DNA from: Streptomyces syringium
GTDB lineage: Bacteria; Actinomycetota; Actinomycetes; Streptomycetales; Streptomycetaceae
Direction: 5' to 3'
DNA: 64,000 nucleotides
NCBI RefSeq assembly: GCF_017876625.1
Contig: NZ_JAGIOH010000001.1
Coordinates: 2,170,001 to 2,234,000, forward strand
Part shown: positions 1 to 8,711 of the stretch, piece by piece
How the letters are laid out: each line of letters starts with the position of its first letter
How positions within the stretch are numbered: the first letter of the stretch is position 1
Program-made: the position numbers and the translations under genes
Notes under the pieces: model-generated
What the model saw: only the letters and a program-made list of their open reading frames with translations
Database searches by the model: none
Told to the model about the DNA's origin: nothing

Positions 1-457
1 GCAGGAAGCCGAACAGCCAGTTGACCTCACGCGGCTTGCGGAAGGCACCCGTGAAGAAGACGCGCATCATGTGCACGAACATCGCCGCGAGGAAGATCAG
101 CGCACCCCAGTGGTGGATCTGCCGGATCAGCAGACCGCCACGGACGTCGAAGCTGATGTTGAGCGTCGACTGGAACGCCTCCGACATCCGCATGCCCTGC
201 ATGGGGACGTACGAGCCGTGGTAGACGACCTCGTTCATGCTCGGGTGGAAGAACAGCGTCAGATACACACCCGTGAGGATGATGATGATGAAGCTGTAGA
301 GCGCGACCTCACCCAGCATGAAGGACCAGTGGTCCGGGAAGATCTTGCGCATGTTGGCCTTGGCCAGGCCGTAGATGCCCAGTCGGCCGTCCGCCCAGTC
401 GGCCATCCGCTCACCGGCGGGCGCCTTGCGCTGGTTGTCAGCTGTTGAAGTACTCAT
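1..457 (-). CDS. qcrB: Cytochrome bc1 complex cytochrome b subunit (partial, N-terminal 152 residues)
   Basis: Membrane cytochrome b of the actinobacterial menaquinol:cytochrome c oxidoreductase. It carries hemes bL and bH and passes electrons to QcrA/QcrC and the aa3 oxidase. The gene reads leftward off the window edge, so only the first 152 codons are present. A membrane helix lies at about residues 46-70. A second segment at about 107-137 holds the heme-ligand-type histidines (HH at 115-116, H129), followed by the FTGAFRKPRE loop typical of cytochrome b. The ATG at 457 overlaps the qcrA stop by 4 bp (ATGA), so translation is coupled. It is the last gene of ctaE-qcrC-qcrA-qcrB. The family assignment is secure. 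Confidence 0.95.
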   Translation of the reverse strand, partial: MSTSTADNQRKAPAGERMADWADGRLGIYGLAKANMRKIFPDHWSFMLGEVALYSFIIIILTGVYLTLFFHPSMNEVVYHGSYVPMQGMRMSEAFQSTLNISFDVRGGLLIRQIHHWGALIFLAAMFVHMMRVFFTGAFRKPREVNWLFGFL

Positions 458-1509
458 CCGCGCTCCCAGTAGGCAGGACCGACGGGCTCGGCGAAGTCGC
501 CCATGGCCTCAAGGTAGCCCTTGTCATTGACCTTGATCCGCAGCTGCGGAAGCGCGTGACCGGCCGGGCCGAAGATCACTCGTCCGCCGTCGGCGAGGTC
601 GAAGGTCGACTGGTGGCACGGGCAGAGCACGTGGTGCGTCTGCTGCTCGTACAGGCTGATCGGGCAGCCGACGTGCGTGCAGATCTTGGAGAACGCGACG
701 ATGCCGTCGGCCGACCAGTCGAGTTCCTGCTTGTCCTTGATGTTCTCCGGACGGAGCCGGACGATCATCAGGGACGCCTTGGCGATCTCCTTCTGGAAGT
801 CGTGGTCCTCCTCCTTCATGCCCTCGGGCATGGCGAAGGTGAGGGACCCGACCTGGATGTCCTCGGGGCGCAGCGGCTGATTCGTGTTCTGGTTGATCAG
901 CATCTTGCCCGCGGACCAGGCGGTCTTGCGGAGCTTGGTGCCCGGCAGCGGACCGAGGTCGCGCAGCAGCACCACACCGGAGAGCGGCACCAGGGCCAGC
1001 GCGCCGAACATGGTGTTGCGGATCAGCTTGCGCCGGCCGAAGGTCGACTCCTCCGCGCCCTGCTTGAAGTCGGCCAGGACCTTGGCCTTGACCTCGGGCT
1101 CGGCGGCGATGGGGTGCCGCTCGTCGGCGTGCTCGACGTCGGACATCAGGGTGCGGGCCCAGTGGACCGCGCCCGCGCCGATGCAGAACAGCGCCACACC
1201 GAGGGTCATGCCCAGCGCGAAGTTCAGCGCGCTGATGTGACCGAGCGGGAAGATGTAGACGATCTTGTCGACCGGCAGGGTCACGTACGAGGCGATGAAG
1301 CCGACGGTCGCCAGCATCGACAGGACGAACAGGAACGCGACCACGCGCTCGGAGCGCTTGGCGGCCCGCTCGTCGATGTCCTGGATGCGGTGCTCGTGCG
1401 GCGGCAGGCCGGGGTCGGCGAACGGGTCGCCCGCGACGGCTACGGCGGTGGCGTGCGCGTCGCCCTGCGTGCTCGGCAGGTTCTCTTCTGGAATGTCTTG
1501 GCTACTCAT
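454..1509 (-). CDS. qcrA: Cytochrome bc1 complex Rieske iron-sulfur subunit
   Basis: Rieske [2Fe-2S] protein that takes electrons from menaquinol and hands them to the diheme cytochrome QcrC. The 351 residues have the actinobacterial form with three membrane helices (about 55-77, 93-117, 167-183) before the Rieske domain, instead of the single anchor of proteobacteria. The cluster motifs are clear: CTHVGC at 277-282 and CPCH at 296-299, giving ligands C277, H279, C296 and H299, with C282/C298 as the expected disulfide. The gene overlaps qcrC upstream and qcrB downstream by 4 bp each. It lies in the same operon as the oxidase subunit III gene. Confidence 0.97.
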   Translation of the reverse strand: MSSQDIPEENLPSTQGDAHATAVAVAGDPFADPGLPPHEHRIQDIDERAAKRSERVVAFLFVLSMLATVGFIASYVTLPVDKIVYIFPLGHISALNFALGMTLGVALFCIGAGAVHWARTLMSDVEHADERHPIAAEPEVKAKVLADFKQGAEESTFGRRKLIRNTMFGALALVPLSGVVLLRDLGPLPGTKLRKTAWSAGKMLINQNTNQPLRPEDIQVGSLTFAMPEGMKEEDHDFQKEIAKASLMIVRLRPENIKDKQELDWSADGIVAFSKICTHVGCPISLYEQQTHHVLCPCHQSTFDLADGGRVIFGPAGHALPQLRIKVNDKGYLEAMGDFAEPVGPAYWERG

Positions 1510-2315
1510 GACTTCTTGGCCTTAGCGGTGTGGGCCGCGACCCAGATGGCGACGGCGATCATCGCACCCAGACCGAAGATCCACGCGAACAGACCCTCAC
1601 TGACCGGGCCGAGCCCACCCAGTTCGAGGCCGCCCGGGCTCTCCGACTTGCTGCTGTTGACCGTGTCGAGGTACGCGATGATGTCCTTCTTGTTCTTCTC
1701 CGTCATCGTGGTGTCGGGGAAGGAAGGCATGTTCTGCGGGCCGGTCTGCATGGCCTCGTAGATGTGCTTCGGGTCGACATCGTCGAGCGGCGGGGCGTAC
1801 TTGCCGTTCGAGAGAGCGCCACCCTTGCCGGTGAAGTTGTGGCACTGGGCGCAGTTCGTACGGAAGAGCTCCCCACCCTTGGCGATGTCCGCGCCGTCCG
1901 GGCTGTACTGGCTCTTGGACGGAACCGAGGGGCCGGCGCCGAGCGAGGCGATGTACGCGGCGAGCTGGTCGATCTCGGCCTGCGAGTAGATCGCCTTCTT
2001 CTTGGGCGCCTGGGCGCCCTGCTGCTGCAGCGGCATGCGGCCGGTGGCGACCTGGAAGTCGACGGCCGCGGCACCCACGCCGACCAGGCTCGGGCCGTCG
2101 GTGGTGCCCTGACCGCCGGTGCCGTGGCAGCTTGCGCAGCCCACGGAGTAGAGCTTCTTGCCCTCCTCGATGGCAAGGGACTGGGCGGTGTCATCGGCCT
2201 TGGCCGTGTCCGCGGGCGCGAACGCGGCGTACAGCCCCCCAGTTACCGCCAGCGCGAAGAGTAGGACGACGACCGCCGCCAGCGGATGGCGTCGTCGTGC
2301 GGAGAGCTTTTTCAC
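1506..2315 (-). CDS. qcrC: Cytochrome bc1 complex diheme cytochrome c subunit
   Basis: Diheme c-type cytochrome linking the bc1 core directly to the aa3 oxidase. This replaces the soluble cytochrome c that actinobacteria lack. The 269 residues contain an N-terminal signal or anchor helix (about 11-32), two CxxCH heme sites (CASCH at 60-64, CAQCH at 155-159) and a C-terminal membrane helix (about 242-262). The two-domain architecture matches QcrC. The start follows the ctaE stop by 63 bp and the stop overlaps the qcrA start. Extracytoplasmic and membrane anchored. Confidence 0.97.
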   Translation of the reverse strand: MKKLSARRRHPLAAVVVLLFALAVTGGLYAAFAPADTAKADDTAQSLAIEEGKKLYSVGCASCHGTGGQGTTDGPSLVGVGAAAVDFQVATGRMPLQQQGAQAPKKKAIYSQAEIDQLAAYIASLGAGPSVPSKSQYSPDGADIAKGGELFRTNCAQCHNFTGKGGALSNGKYAPPLDDVDPKHIYEAMQTGPQNMPSFPDTTMTEKNKKDIIAYLDTVNSSKSESPGGLELGGLGPVSEGLFAWIFGLGAMIAVAIWVAAHTAKAKKS

Positions 2316-2378
2316 GGATTACCCCGGTGTCAGGATCTTCTGCGTCGATGCTGGACTGTTGGTCCGGTGCGGGACCGA

Positions 2379-2999
2379 TTACTTGATCAAGTAGATCGTG
2401 GCGAAGAGCCCGATCCAGACCACGTCGACGAAGTGCCAGTAGTAGGACACGACGATGGCCGCCGTCGCCTGGTGGTGGGTGAACCTCTTGGCCGCGTACG
2501 TCCTGCCCAGGACCAGCAGGAAGGCGATGAGACCGCCCGTCACATGCAGGCCGTGGAAGCCGGTCGTCAGGTAGAAGGCCGAGCCGTACGGGTCGGAGGA
2601 GAGCGAGAGCCCGTCCTTCTTGACCAGTTCGGTGTACTCGAAGACCTGGCCGCCGATGAAGATGGCACCCATCACGAAGGTGACCACGAACCATGTGCGC
2701 AACTTCTTCACGTCGCCGCGCTCGGCCGCAAAGACACCGAGCTGGCAGGTGAGGGAGGAGAGCACCAGGATCGTGGTGTTGGTCGCCGAGAACGGAAGGT
2801 TCAGGCTGTCCGCCATTTCCTTCCAATGGTCGGCGCCCATCACCGATCGCAGGGTGAAGTACATCGCGAAGAGGGCCGCGAAGAACATCAGCTCGGAACT
2901 CAGCCAGATGATGGTTCCGACGCTGGTGAGGTTCGGTCGGTTGACCGAGGGGTGCGCGTGCCCGGTATCTACTGCTGTTGCTGTCGCCACGACCGACAT
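2379..2999 (-). CDS. ctaE: Cytochrome c oxidase subunit III
   Basis: Subunit III of the aa3-type cytochrome c oxidase. It is a 206-residue, five-helix membrane protein of the short actinobacterial form that lacks the first two helices. Recognisable blocks include [16 protein letters not shown] near residue 30, [10 protein letters not shown] near 148 and the C-terminal [14 protein letters not shown] segment. It heads the ctaE-qcrCAB transcription unit, separate from ctaCDF, as is usual in Streptomyces and mycobacteria. That arrangement fits a physical bcc-aa3 supercomplex. Confidence 0.96.
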   Translation of the reverse strand: MSVVATATAVDTGHAHPSVNRPNLTSVGTIIWLSSELMFFAALFAMYFTLRSVMGADHWKEMADSLNLPFSATNTTILVLSSLTCQLGVFAAERGDVKKLRTWFVVTFVMGAIFIGGQVFEYTELVKKDGLSLSSDPYGSAFYLTTGFHGLHVTGGLIAFLLVLGRTYAAKRFTHHQATAAIVVSYYWHFVDVVWIGLFATIYLIK

Positions 3000-3306
3000 T
3001 ATGTCGGTCCCTTATCTCGCGCTCACTCCGGGGGGTGCCGTTCGGTGTGTCAAGAGCGTATGCCCTGCTCGTACGGCCCATTGCGAGCGTCCCCCAAAGG
3101 GGGGAAGCAGACGTTCCGCAGGGCTCCGCGAGCCCCGTCGCGACCGGTGCTGACGGCACGTCCGGCCGATCTTCCCCGATGCCGACCCCTCCTCCGGCGC
3201 GGCGCTCGCGGAGTAGCATCCGCCAGGTGGCGCCCGTCCCCGGGAATCCGCCCGCACGCTTGTCCGCACTTCTGTTCACGAGCCTGTTCATGAGCCTGGA
3301 GGAACG
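3000..3306. other. Divergent intergenic region between ctaE and the receiver-like gene
   Basis: This 307-base stretch separates the minus-strand respiratory operon from a plus-strand gene, so it should hold both promoters. I see no convincing consensus -35/-10 pair, only a possible -10-like TAGCAT near 3213 for the rightward gene. A short inverted element, CCCCAAAGGGG-like, lies near 3092-3103. No open frame here looks coding. Confidence 0.4.
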
Positions 3307-3717
3307 ATGCAGCCGACTGCCACGGTGCTGGTCTACAGCGACGACGCGGGCACCCGGGAGCAGGTGCGGCTGGCCGCGGGACGGCGTCCCGCGGCCGATG
3401 TGCCGCCGGTGGAGTACGTGGAGTGCGCGACCCTGCCCGCCGTCCTGAAGACCCTGGACGAGCGGCACATCGACGTGTGCGTGCTGGACGGCGAGACGGC
3501 CCCCGCCGGCGGCATGGGCGTCTGCCGGCAGCTCAAGGACGAGGTCTTCCGCTGCCCGCCCGTGCTGCTGCTCATCGGGCGCCCGCAGGACGCCTGGCTG
3601 GCCACCTGGAGCCGGGCGGAGGCGGTGGTGACGCACCCGGTGGACCCGGTGGCGTTCGCCGACGCCCTGGCCGGGCTGCTGCGCGCCGAACCGGCGGTGC
3701 AGGAGGCCCGGGGCTGA
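3307..3717 (+). CDS. Response-regulator receiver-like protein, single domain
   Basis: A 136-residue protein with the fold pattern of a receiver domain and no output domain. The N-terminus VLVYSDDAGTREQV resembles a beta1 strand plus acidic pair (DD at 12-13), and CVLDGETAP near residues 58-66 sits where the phospho-acceptor Asp strand is expected. Later blocks VLLLIG and VVTHPVDPVAFADAL match beta4 and beta5/alpha5. The usual beta5 Lys is not obvious (THP instead of KP), so phosphorylation may be lost. AGGAAC lies before the ATG. It is divergent from ctaE and convergent with the L,D-transpeptidase gene. The role is unknown; its constant position beside the respiratory genes in streptomycetes suggests a link. 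Confidence 0.75.
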   Translation: MQPTATVLVYSDDAGTREQVRLAAGRRPAADVPPVEYVECATLPAVLKTLDERHIDVCVLDGETAPAGGMGVCRQLKDEVFRCPPVLLLIGRPQDAWLATWSRAEAVVTHPVDPVAFADALAGLLRAEPAVQEARG

Positions 3718-3775
3718 GGGCACGCCCGCAGGCCCCGGCGGGCCCAGCGGGGCCCGCCGCCGCCTGCGCCCTCGG

Positions 3776-5023
3776 TCACACCCTCGGTCGCAGGCGGGCC
3801 GCATCGGCGGGGCTGCTCCCGTCCTGCTTCCCGGCCACGAGGGCACTGCCCTTGCGCCATGTCTCCCAGGGCATGTTCCAGTCGCCGAAGCCGTTGTCGA
3901 ACGGCGTCATCGTCTCCCCCGTGCTGCCGATGACCTTCACGATGTCGCCGACCTTGACGGTGTCGAAGAACCACTTGGCGTTGTCGGTGCTCATCCCCGT
4001 GCAGCCGTGGCTGACGTTGTCCGCCCCCTGCGATCCCACGGACCAGGGGGCGGCGTGCACGTACTCGCCGCTCCAGGTGACCCGGGTGGCCCAGTGGACC
4101 GGCAGGTCGTAGGAGTCCGAACTGCCCTCCGCGATGCCGATGCTGGTGCCGCGCATCCGTACGAAGGATTCCCGGCCGAGGATCACCTTGACCCCGTTGC
4201 GGGTGGCGAAGCCGGGCTTGCCGGTGGTCACCGGGATGGACCGGATCTGCTGGCCGTTGCGCAGCACGGTCATGTAGTGCGCGCTCGCGTCCGTGACGGC
4301 CTCGATGCGGTCGCCGGTGGTGATCCTCAGGGGCGTGGAGGGGCCGCCGTAGAGACCGGCGCCCACCTTGATGCCGTTCAGGCCGGAGCGCACGTCGATG
4401 GTGGCGTGGGCGGGCCAGTACTCGCGCGGACGGTAGTGCAGCGTCCGGTTGTCCACCCAGTGCCAGGCGCCCTCGACGGCGGGGGTGGAGTCGACGCGCA
4501 GGGTGCGTTCGATGACGGCCCGCGCGGCGGGGTCCGGGGCGGGGGCGCTGAGCTCGGCGGTGATGGGCTGTCCGACGCCGTAGGTGCCCTTCTGCGGGCC
4601 GAAGGTGACGCGCAGCAGCCGGTCGGCCGCGCTGGTGTCGAAACCGAGCGTCCGGCGCCCCTGGGCCCCCTCCTCGTCCTCCACGCTGACGCGCACGGTG
4701 TAGTGCGCGCCGGCGGACAGCGCGCCGGTGCTGTGCCAGCTGGACCCGTCGGCTGCCAGCTCGCCCTTGACGTACCGCCCGGCGGCGTCCGTCGCGGTGA
4801 CGTCGGTGATCTTGTCACCGTGCTCGGCCCGTACCTCCAGCGGCTTGCTCGGGTCGGCCGGCTTGCCTTCCCGGGCACTGGTGAGGGACACGTTCCGGGT
4901 GGCGTCGTAGGGCTTGGCGGCCAGGGGGTTGGACGAGCCGCCGCACGCGGCGGCCCCCAGCGCCACGGGAATCGCCAGCATGGCGCAGGCGAGCGCCGTG
5001 CGGCGTCGAGGTGAGTGGCTCAT
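3776..5023 (-). CDS. L,D-transpeptidase lipoprotein (YkuD domain, Ig-like N-terminus)
   Basis: Predicted cell-wall enzyme forming 3-3 peptidoglycan cross-links outside the membrane. The 415 residues begin with a basic signal peptide and a lipobox-like LGAAACGG with the Cys near residue 30 (an Ala at -3 is tolerated but not ideal). Two Ig-like modules follow, then the YkuD catalytic domain with the SHGCTGMS motif near residue 344, whose Cys is the nucleophile. This layout matches Ldt enzymes of mycobacteria and streptomycetes. I chose the inner ATG at 5023 because the GTG 9 bases upstream adds nothing family-like. It is separated from ctaF by a strong hairpin, so it is a separate unit. Confidence 0.9.
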   Translation of the reverse strand: MSHSPRRRTALACAMLAIPVALGAAACGGSSNPLAAKPYDATRNVSLTSAREGKPADPSKPLEVRAEHGDKITDVTATDAAGRYVKGELAADGSSWHSTGALSAGAHYTVRVSVEDEEGAQGRRTLGFDTSAADRLLRVTFGPQKGTYGVGQPITAELSAPAPDPAARAVIERTLRVDSTPAVEGAWHWVDNRTLHYRPREYWPAHATIDVRSGLNGIKVGAGLYGGPSTPLRITTGDRIEAVTDASAHYMTVLRNGQQIRSIPVTTGKPGFATRNGVKVILGRESFVRMRGTSIGIAEGSSDSYDLPVHWATRVTWSGEYVHAAPWSVGSQGADNVSHGCTGMSTDNAKWFFDTVKVGDIVKVIGSTGETMTPFDNGFGDWNMPWETWRKGSALVAGKQDGSSPADAARLRPRV

Positions 5024-5087
5024 GGTCACCACGGTAGGGAGGAACGCCAGGCGGGGCTCGCGGGGTGACTCCGAACGGGTGCAAACG

Positions 5088-5127
5088 CGATCGGGCCCCG
5101 CACACCGAGGTGTGCGGGGCCCGATCG
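5088..5127. terminator. Perfect 18-bp hairpin after ctaF
   Basis: The arms starting CGATCGGGCCCC and ending GGGGCCCGATCG pair perfectly around a CGAG loop at 5106-5109. It lies 17 bases past the ctaF stop and upstream of the next gene on the same strand, so it probably ends the ctaCDF transcript. There is no U tract, as is common in high-GC actinobacteria. Confidence 0.8.
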
Positions 5128-5143
5128 CCGACGTGCGGTGAAC

Positions 5144-5542
5144 CTACTGGTTCTGGTCCGCGCCGCGGTAGAACTCGAACACCCAGCCGAAGAGACCGAT
5201 CATGATGATCGGCGCTCCGAAGTACATCAGCCACCAGCCGAAGATGACGCCCAGGAAGGCGATCGCGCCACCGACGGCCAGGGACAGCGGCTGCCAGCTG
5301 TGCGGGGCGAAGAAGCCCAGCTCACCGGCGTCGTCCGCGACGTCCGCGTCCTTGTCGTCCTGGGCACCGGTGTCCACCCGGCGCGCGGTGAACGCCAGGT
5401 AGTAGCCGATCATGATGCTCAGGCCGAAGGCCATGAACAGCGCCGTGGTACCGACCGGCTCCTTCGACCACACGCCGTAGACGGCCGCCATGGCGAGGAT
5501 GAAGACGGCGAGCCAGATGAACATCCGTCCTTGGATCTTCAC
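5144..5542 (-). CDS. ctaF: Cytochrome c oxidase subunit IV (actinobacterial type)
   Basis: Small accessory subunit of the aa3 oxidase found only in actinobacteria. The 132 residues have four membrane helices (about 4-23, 30-50, 80-99 and 101-122) with the characteristic start [15 protein letters not shown] and the [19 protein letters not shown] block. The ATG at 5542 overlaps the ctaD stop by 4 bp, so it is translated with subunit I. The gene ends the ctaC-ctaD-ctaF operon before a strong hairpin. Confidence 0.93.
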   Translation of the reverse strand: MKIQGRMFIWLAVFILAMAAVYGVWSKEPVGTTALFMAFGLSIMIGYYLAFTARRVDTGAQDDKDADVADDAGELGFFAPHSWQPLSLAVGGAIAFLGVIFGWWLMYFGAPIIMIGLFGWVFEFYRGADQNQ

Positions 5543-7269
5543 TTGCCGGCCTCCTTGCCACCCGCGAGGGCCTTGTCATCCGCGGAGAGGTTCTCTTCGA
5601 GCTCGAGAGCCGCGATCTCCGGGTGGTGCAGGTCGAACGCCGGGGATTCGGACCGGATCCGCGGCAGGGTGAGGAAGTTGTGCCGCGGCGGCGGGCAGGA
5701 CGTCGCCCACTCCAGCGAACGGCCGTAGCCCCACGGGTCGTCGACCTCCACCTTCTTGCCGTACTTCGCGGTCTTCCACACGTTGTACATGAAGGGCAGC
5801 ATCGACAGACCGAGCAGGAACGAGCTGATCGTCGAGATGGTGTTCAGCAGGGTGAAGCCGTCGGCCGCGAGGTAGTCCGCGTAGCGACGCGGCATGCCCT
5901 CGGCACCCAGCCAGTGCTGCACCAGGAACGTGCCGTGGAAGCCCACGAACAGCGTCCAGAAGGTGATCTTGCCCAGGCGCTCGTCCAGCATCTTGCCCGT
6001 GAACTTCGGCCACCAGAAGTGGAAGCCGGAGAACATCGCGAACACCACGGTGCCGAAGATGACGTAGTGGAAGTGCGCGACCACGAAGTACGAGTCGGAG
6101 ACGTGGAAGTCCATCGGGGGCGAGGCCAGGATGACGCCGGTCAGACCACCGAAGGTGAAGGTGATCAGGAAGCCGACGGCCCACAGCATCGGGGTCTCGA
6201 AGGACAGCGAGCCCTTCCACATGGTGCCGATCCAGTTGAAGAACTTCACACCGGTCGGGACCGCGATCAGGAAGGTCATGAAGGAGAAGAAGGGCAACAG
6301 CACACCACCGGTGACGTACATGTGGTGCGCCCACACCGTCACCGACAGACCGGCGATCGAAATCGTCGCGGCGATCAGACCGATGTAGCCGAACATCGGC
6401 TTACGGGAGAAGACCGGGATGACCTCGGAAATGATGCCGAAGAACGGCAGCGCGATGATGTACACCTCTGGGTGTCCGAAGAACCAGAAGAGGTGCTGCC
6501 AGAGCAGTCCGCCACCGTTGGCCGGGTTGAAGATCTGCGCACCGAATTTACGGTCCGCCTCCAGGGCGAACAGCGCGGCGGCGAGCACCGGGAAGGCCAG
6601 CAGGACCAGGACACCGGTCAGCAGGACGTTCCACGTGAAGATCGGCATGCGGAACATCGTCATGCCGGGCGCGCGCATGCAGATGATCGTGGTGATGAAG
6701 TTGACCGAACCGAGGATCGTGCCGAAGCCGGAGAAGGCCAGACCCATGATCCACATATCGGCGCCGACACCCGGCGAACGGACCGCGTCCGACAGCGGGG
6801 TGTAGGCGAACCAGCCGAAGTCGGCGGCACCCTGCGGGGTGAGGAAGCCGGCCACCGCGATCAGCGAGCCGAAGAGGTAGAGCCAGTAGGCGAACATGTT
6901 CAGCCGCGGGAACGCCACATCGGGCGCGCCGATCTGCAGCGGCATGATCCAGTTCGCGAATCCGGCGAACAGCGGCGTCGCGAACATCAGCAGCATGATC
7001 GTGCCGTGCATCGTGAACGCCTGGTTGAACTGCTCGTTCGACATGATCTGCGTGCCGGGACGGGCGAGTTCGGCGCGCATGAGGAGCGCCATCACGCCGC
7101 CGATGCAGAAGAACGCGAACGACGTGACCAGGTACAGCGTGCCGATCGTCTTGTGGTCAGTGGTGGTGAGCCACTTGATCACATTACTGCCGGGCTGCTT
7201 CTGGCGTACGGGCGGTGCTGCCGTGGCTGTCGCGGCGGCGGCACCCTGGGGTTCGTTGAGGATGCTCAC
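5539..7269 (-). CDS. ctaD: Cytochrome c oxidase subunit I
   Basis: Catalytic subunit of the aa3-type terminal oxidase. It holds heme a and the heme a3-CuB centre that reduces oxygen, and it pumps protons across the plasma membrane. The 576 residues give the standard 12-helix heme-copper core. Visible signatures are the low-spin heme segment [15 protein letters not shown], the CuB block [14 protein letters not shown], the HH pair in [10 protein letters not shown] and the a3-ligand segment [14 protein letters not shown]. The N-terminus has a short Ala-rich cytoplasmic tail. It overlaps ctaC and ctaF by 4 bp each. Confidence 0.98.
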   Translation of the reverse strand: MSILNEPQGAAAATATAAPPVRQKQPGSNVIKWLTTTDHKTIGTLYLVTSFAFFCIGGVMALLMRAELARPGTQIMSNEQFNQAFTMHGTIMLLMFATPLFAGFANWIMPLQIGAPDVAFPRLNMFAYWLYLFGSLIAVAGFLTPQGAADFGWFAYTPLSDAVRSPGVGADMWIMGLAFSGFGTILGSVNFITTIICMRAPGMTMFRMPIFTWNVLLTGVLVLLAFPVLAAALFALEADRKFGAQIFNPANGGGLLWQHLFWFFGHPEVYIIALPFFGIISEVIPVFSRKPMFGYIGLIAATISIAGLSVTVWAHHMYVTGGVLLPFFSFMTFLIAVPTGVKFFNWIGTMWKGSLSFETPMLWAVGFLITFTFGGLTGVILASPPMDFHVSDSYFVVAHFHYVIFGTVVFAMFSGFHFWWPKFTGKMLDERLGKITFWTLFVGFHGTFLVQHWLGAEGMPRRYADYLAADGFTLLNTISTISSFLLGLSMLPFMYNVWKTAKYGKKVEVDDPWGYGRSLEWATSCPPPRHNFLTLPRIRSESPAFDLHHPEIAALELEENLSADDKALAGGKEAGK

Positions 7270-8237
7270 TTGTTCTTGGTCTCCGCGTTCTTCGCGTGAG
7301 GGGTCTGCGCGATGCCCGCCGGCTGGTAGCCGGTCTGGCCCTTTGCCGCCAGCTCCTTCAGGTGCGCCCGGTAACGCTCAGGAGAGACGACCTTGACGTT
7401 GAAGAGCATCCGGGAGTGGTCCTGGCCGCAGAGCTCGGCGCACTTGCCCATGAAGGTGCCCTCCTTGTTCGGAGTCACCGTGAAGCTGTTGGTGTGCGCC
7501 GGGAAGACGTCCTGCTTCATCAGGAAGGGCACCACCCAGAAGGAGTGGATGACATCCCGCGAGGTCAGGATGAACTGGACCGTCTCACCCTTGGGCAGCC
7601 ACAGCGTGGGGCCCGGGTTGTTGTTCTGCGGGTTCCGGTCACCGGGGACACCGACGTCGTAGACGCCCTCGGCGCCGGCCGGTGCCTTCTTCAGGAACCG
7701 GTCGGGGATCGCGTCCAGCTCCTTGTTCTCGCGGAGCGGCTTGGCCGGGGTGGCGGCGTTGCCGTCGACGTTCTCCATGTAGTTGAACGCCCAGCTCCAC
7801 TGGAAACCGACCACGTTGATGACGTGCTGCGGCTTCTCGGGGTTGGTCAGGAGCTTGTTCTCATCGCGCGCGGTGAAATAGAAGAGCACCGAGACGATGA
7901 TGATCGGGACCACGGTGTACAGCGCCTCGATGGGCATGTTGTACCGGGTCTGCGGAGGGACCTGCACCTTGCTCCGGCTGCGCCGGTGGAAGATGACGCT
8001 CCAGATGATCAGGCCCCACACCAGAACGCCGACCGCGAGGGCGGCGGCCCAAGAGCCTTGCCACAGGGAGAGGATCCGCGGCGCCTCTTCCGTGACGGGA
8101 GTGGGCATTCCGAGGCGGGGGAAGTCCTTCGATGTGCAACCGGTGGCGGTCGCAAGGACAGCGCCCGCGGCCAGCGCCTGCAGCAGCTTCCGCCGCACCG
8201 GGCGCCGCGACGAGCGGTCGGAGCCGTTGGGACTCAC
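7266..8237 (-). CDS. ctaC: Cytochrome c oxidase subunit II (CuA lipoprotein)
   Basis: Subunit II carries the binuclear CuA centre that receives electrons from QcrC. I chose the GTG at 8237 (323 residues), because GGGAAGG lies 6 bases upstream and the encoded start [10 protein letters not shown] leads directly into a signal peptide. A longer frame to 8339 has no ribosome site. The lipobox-like ATATGC gives a diacylated N-terminal Cys near residue 34. Two membrane helices precede the cupredoxin domain, whose CuA motif [12 protein letters not shown] lies near residues 269-280. It is the first gene of ctaCDF. Confidence 0.95.
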   Translation of the reverse strand: MSPNGSDRSSRRPVRRKLLQALAAGAVLATATGCTSKDFPRLGMPTPVTEEAPRILSLWQGSWAAALAVGVLVWGLIIWSVIFHRRSRSKVQVPPQTRYNMPIEALYTVVPIIIVSVLFYFTARDENKLLTNPEKPQHVINVVGFQWSWAFNYMENVDGNAATPAKPLRENKELDAIPDRFLKKAPAGAEGVYDVGVPGDRNPQNNNPGPTLWLPKGETVQFILTSRDVIHSFWVVPFLMKQDVFPAHTNSFTVTPNKEGTFMGKCAELCGQDHSRMLFNVKVVSPERYRAHLKELAAKGQTGYQPAGIAQTPHAKNAETKNK

Positions 8238-8711
8238 GTAGCGCCTTCCCGAGAGTCTCGCCCGTGCGGCCGGCTGCGGCCGTCTCGGGTCGGTCGCCGG
8301 CCCGCTGCGGGCAGGGGTTTGGATGTTTATGCGGACCAAACCCTACTGGACGCTATTTGGGGTCGCGCGGGGAGGGTGCCCAACGCGCCGGGTCACTCCC
8401 CGAAGGGATGGAATCTGGGGCTCCGTGGGCCATCTGGAGGACCGTCAGACGGCCGCGACCTGCGGCTGCGTCACCGACGGAGCGGATGCCGGAGGCCGTG
8501 CGGGGGTGGCGGGTGTGGCGGGCGCGCGAGACCCACCGCAGGCCCGGTGACCGCCACCCCGGCCCCCCGTCCCATCGGCCGCGGACGGGGCCGGCGCGCA
8601 TTCCGCACACGTGTGCACGGGTGACACCACGGGAAGAGGCTCCCCCGGCGGGGGCTGCCGCTTCCTCGCCGCAGCGCGGCTTCCGCCGCGCCGCGCGTTA
8701 GCGTTCCTCAC
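8238..8711. other. 474-base divergent promoter region, ctaC versus cysteine desulfurase
   Basis: No coding frame here has a ribosome site and family-like content. An AT-richer patch at 8316-8362 is the best candidate for the ctaC promoter. It includes a 7-bp inverted repeat, GGTTTGG (8316-8322) with CCAAACC (8336-8342), and on the minus strand a -10-like TAGGGT. Nothing else stands out. Confidence 0.4.

Noticed and set aside
445..1761. Long plus-strand frame of 438 codons opposite qcrA
   Set aside because: It is the antisense shadow of qcrA and qcrC, which have full Rieske and heme motifs; long antisense frames are normal at this GC content.
5623..7299. 558-codon plus-strand frame opposite ctaD
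   Set aside because: Its composition is Arg/Asp/Gly/Gln-rich with no domain, and it mirrors codons of ctaD.
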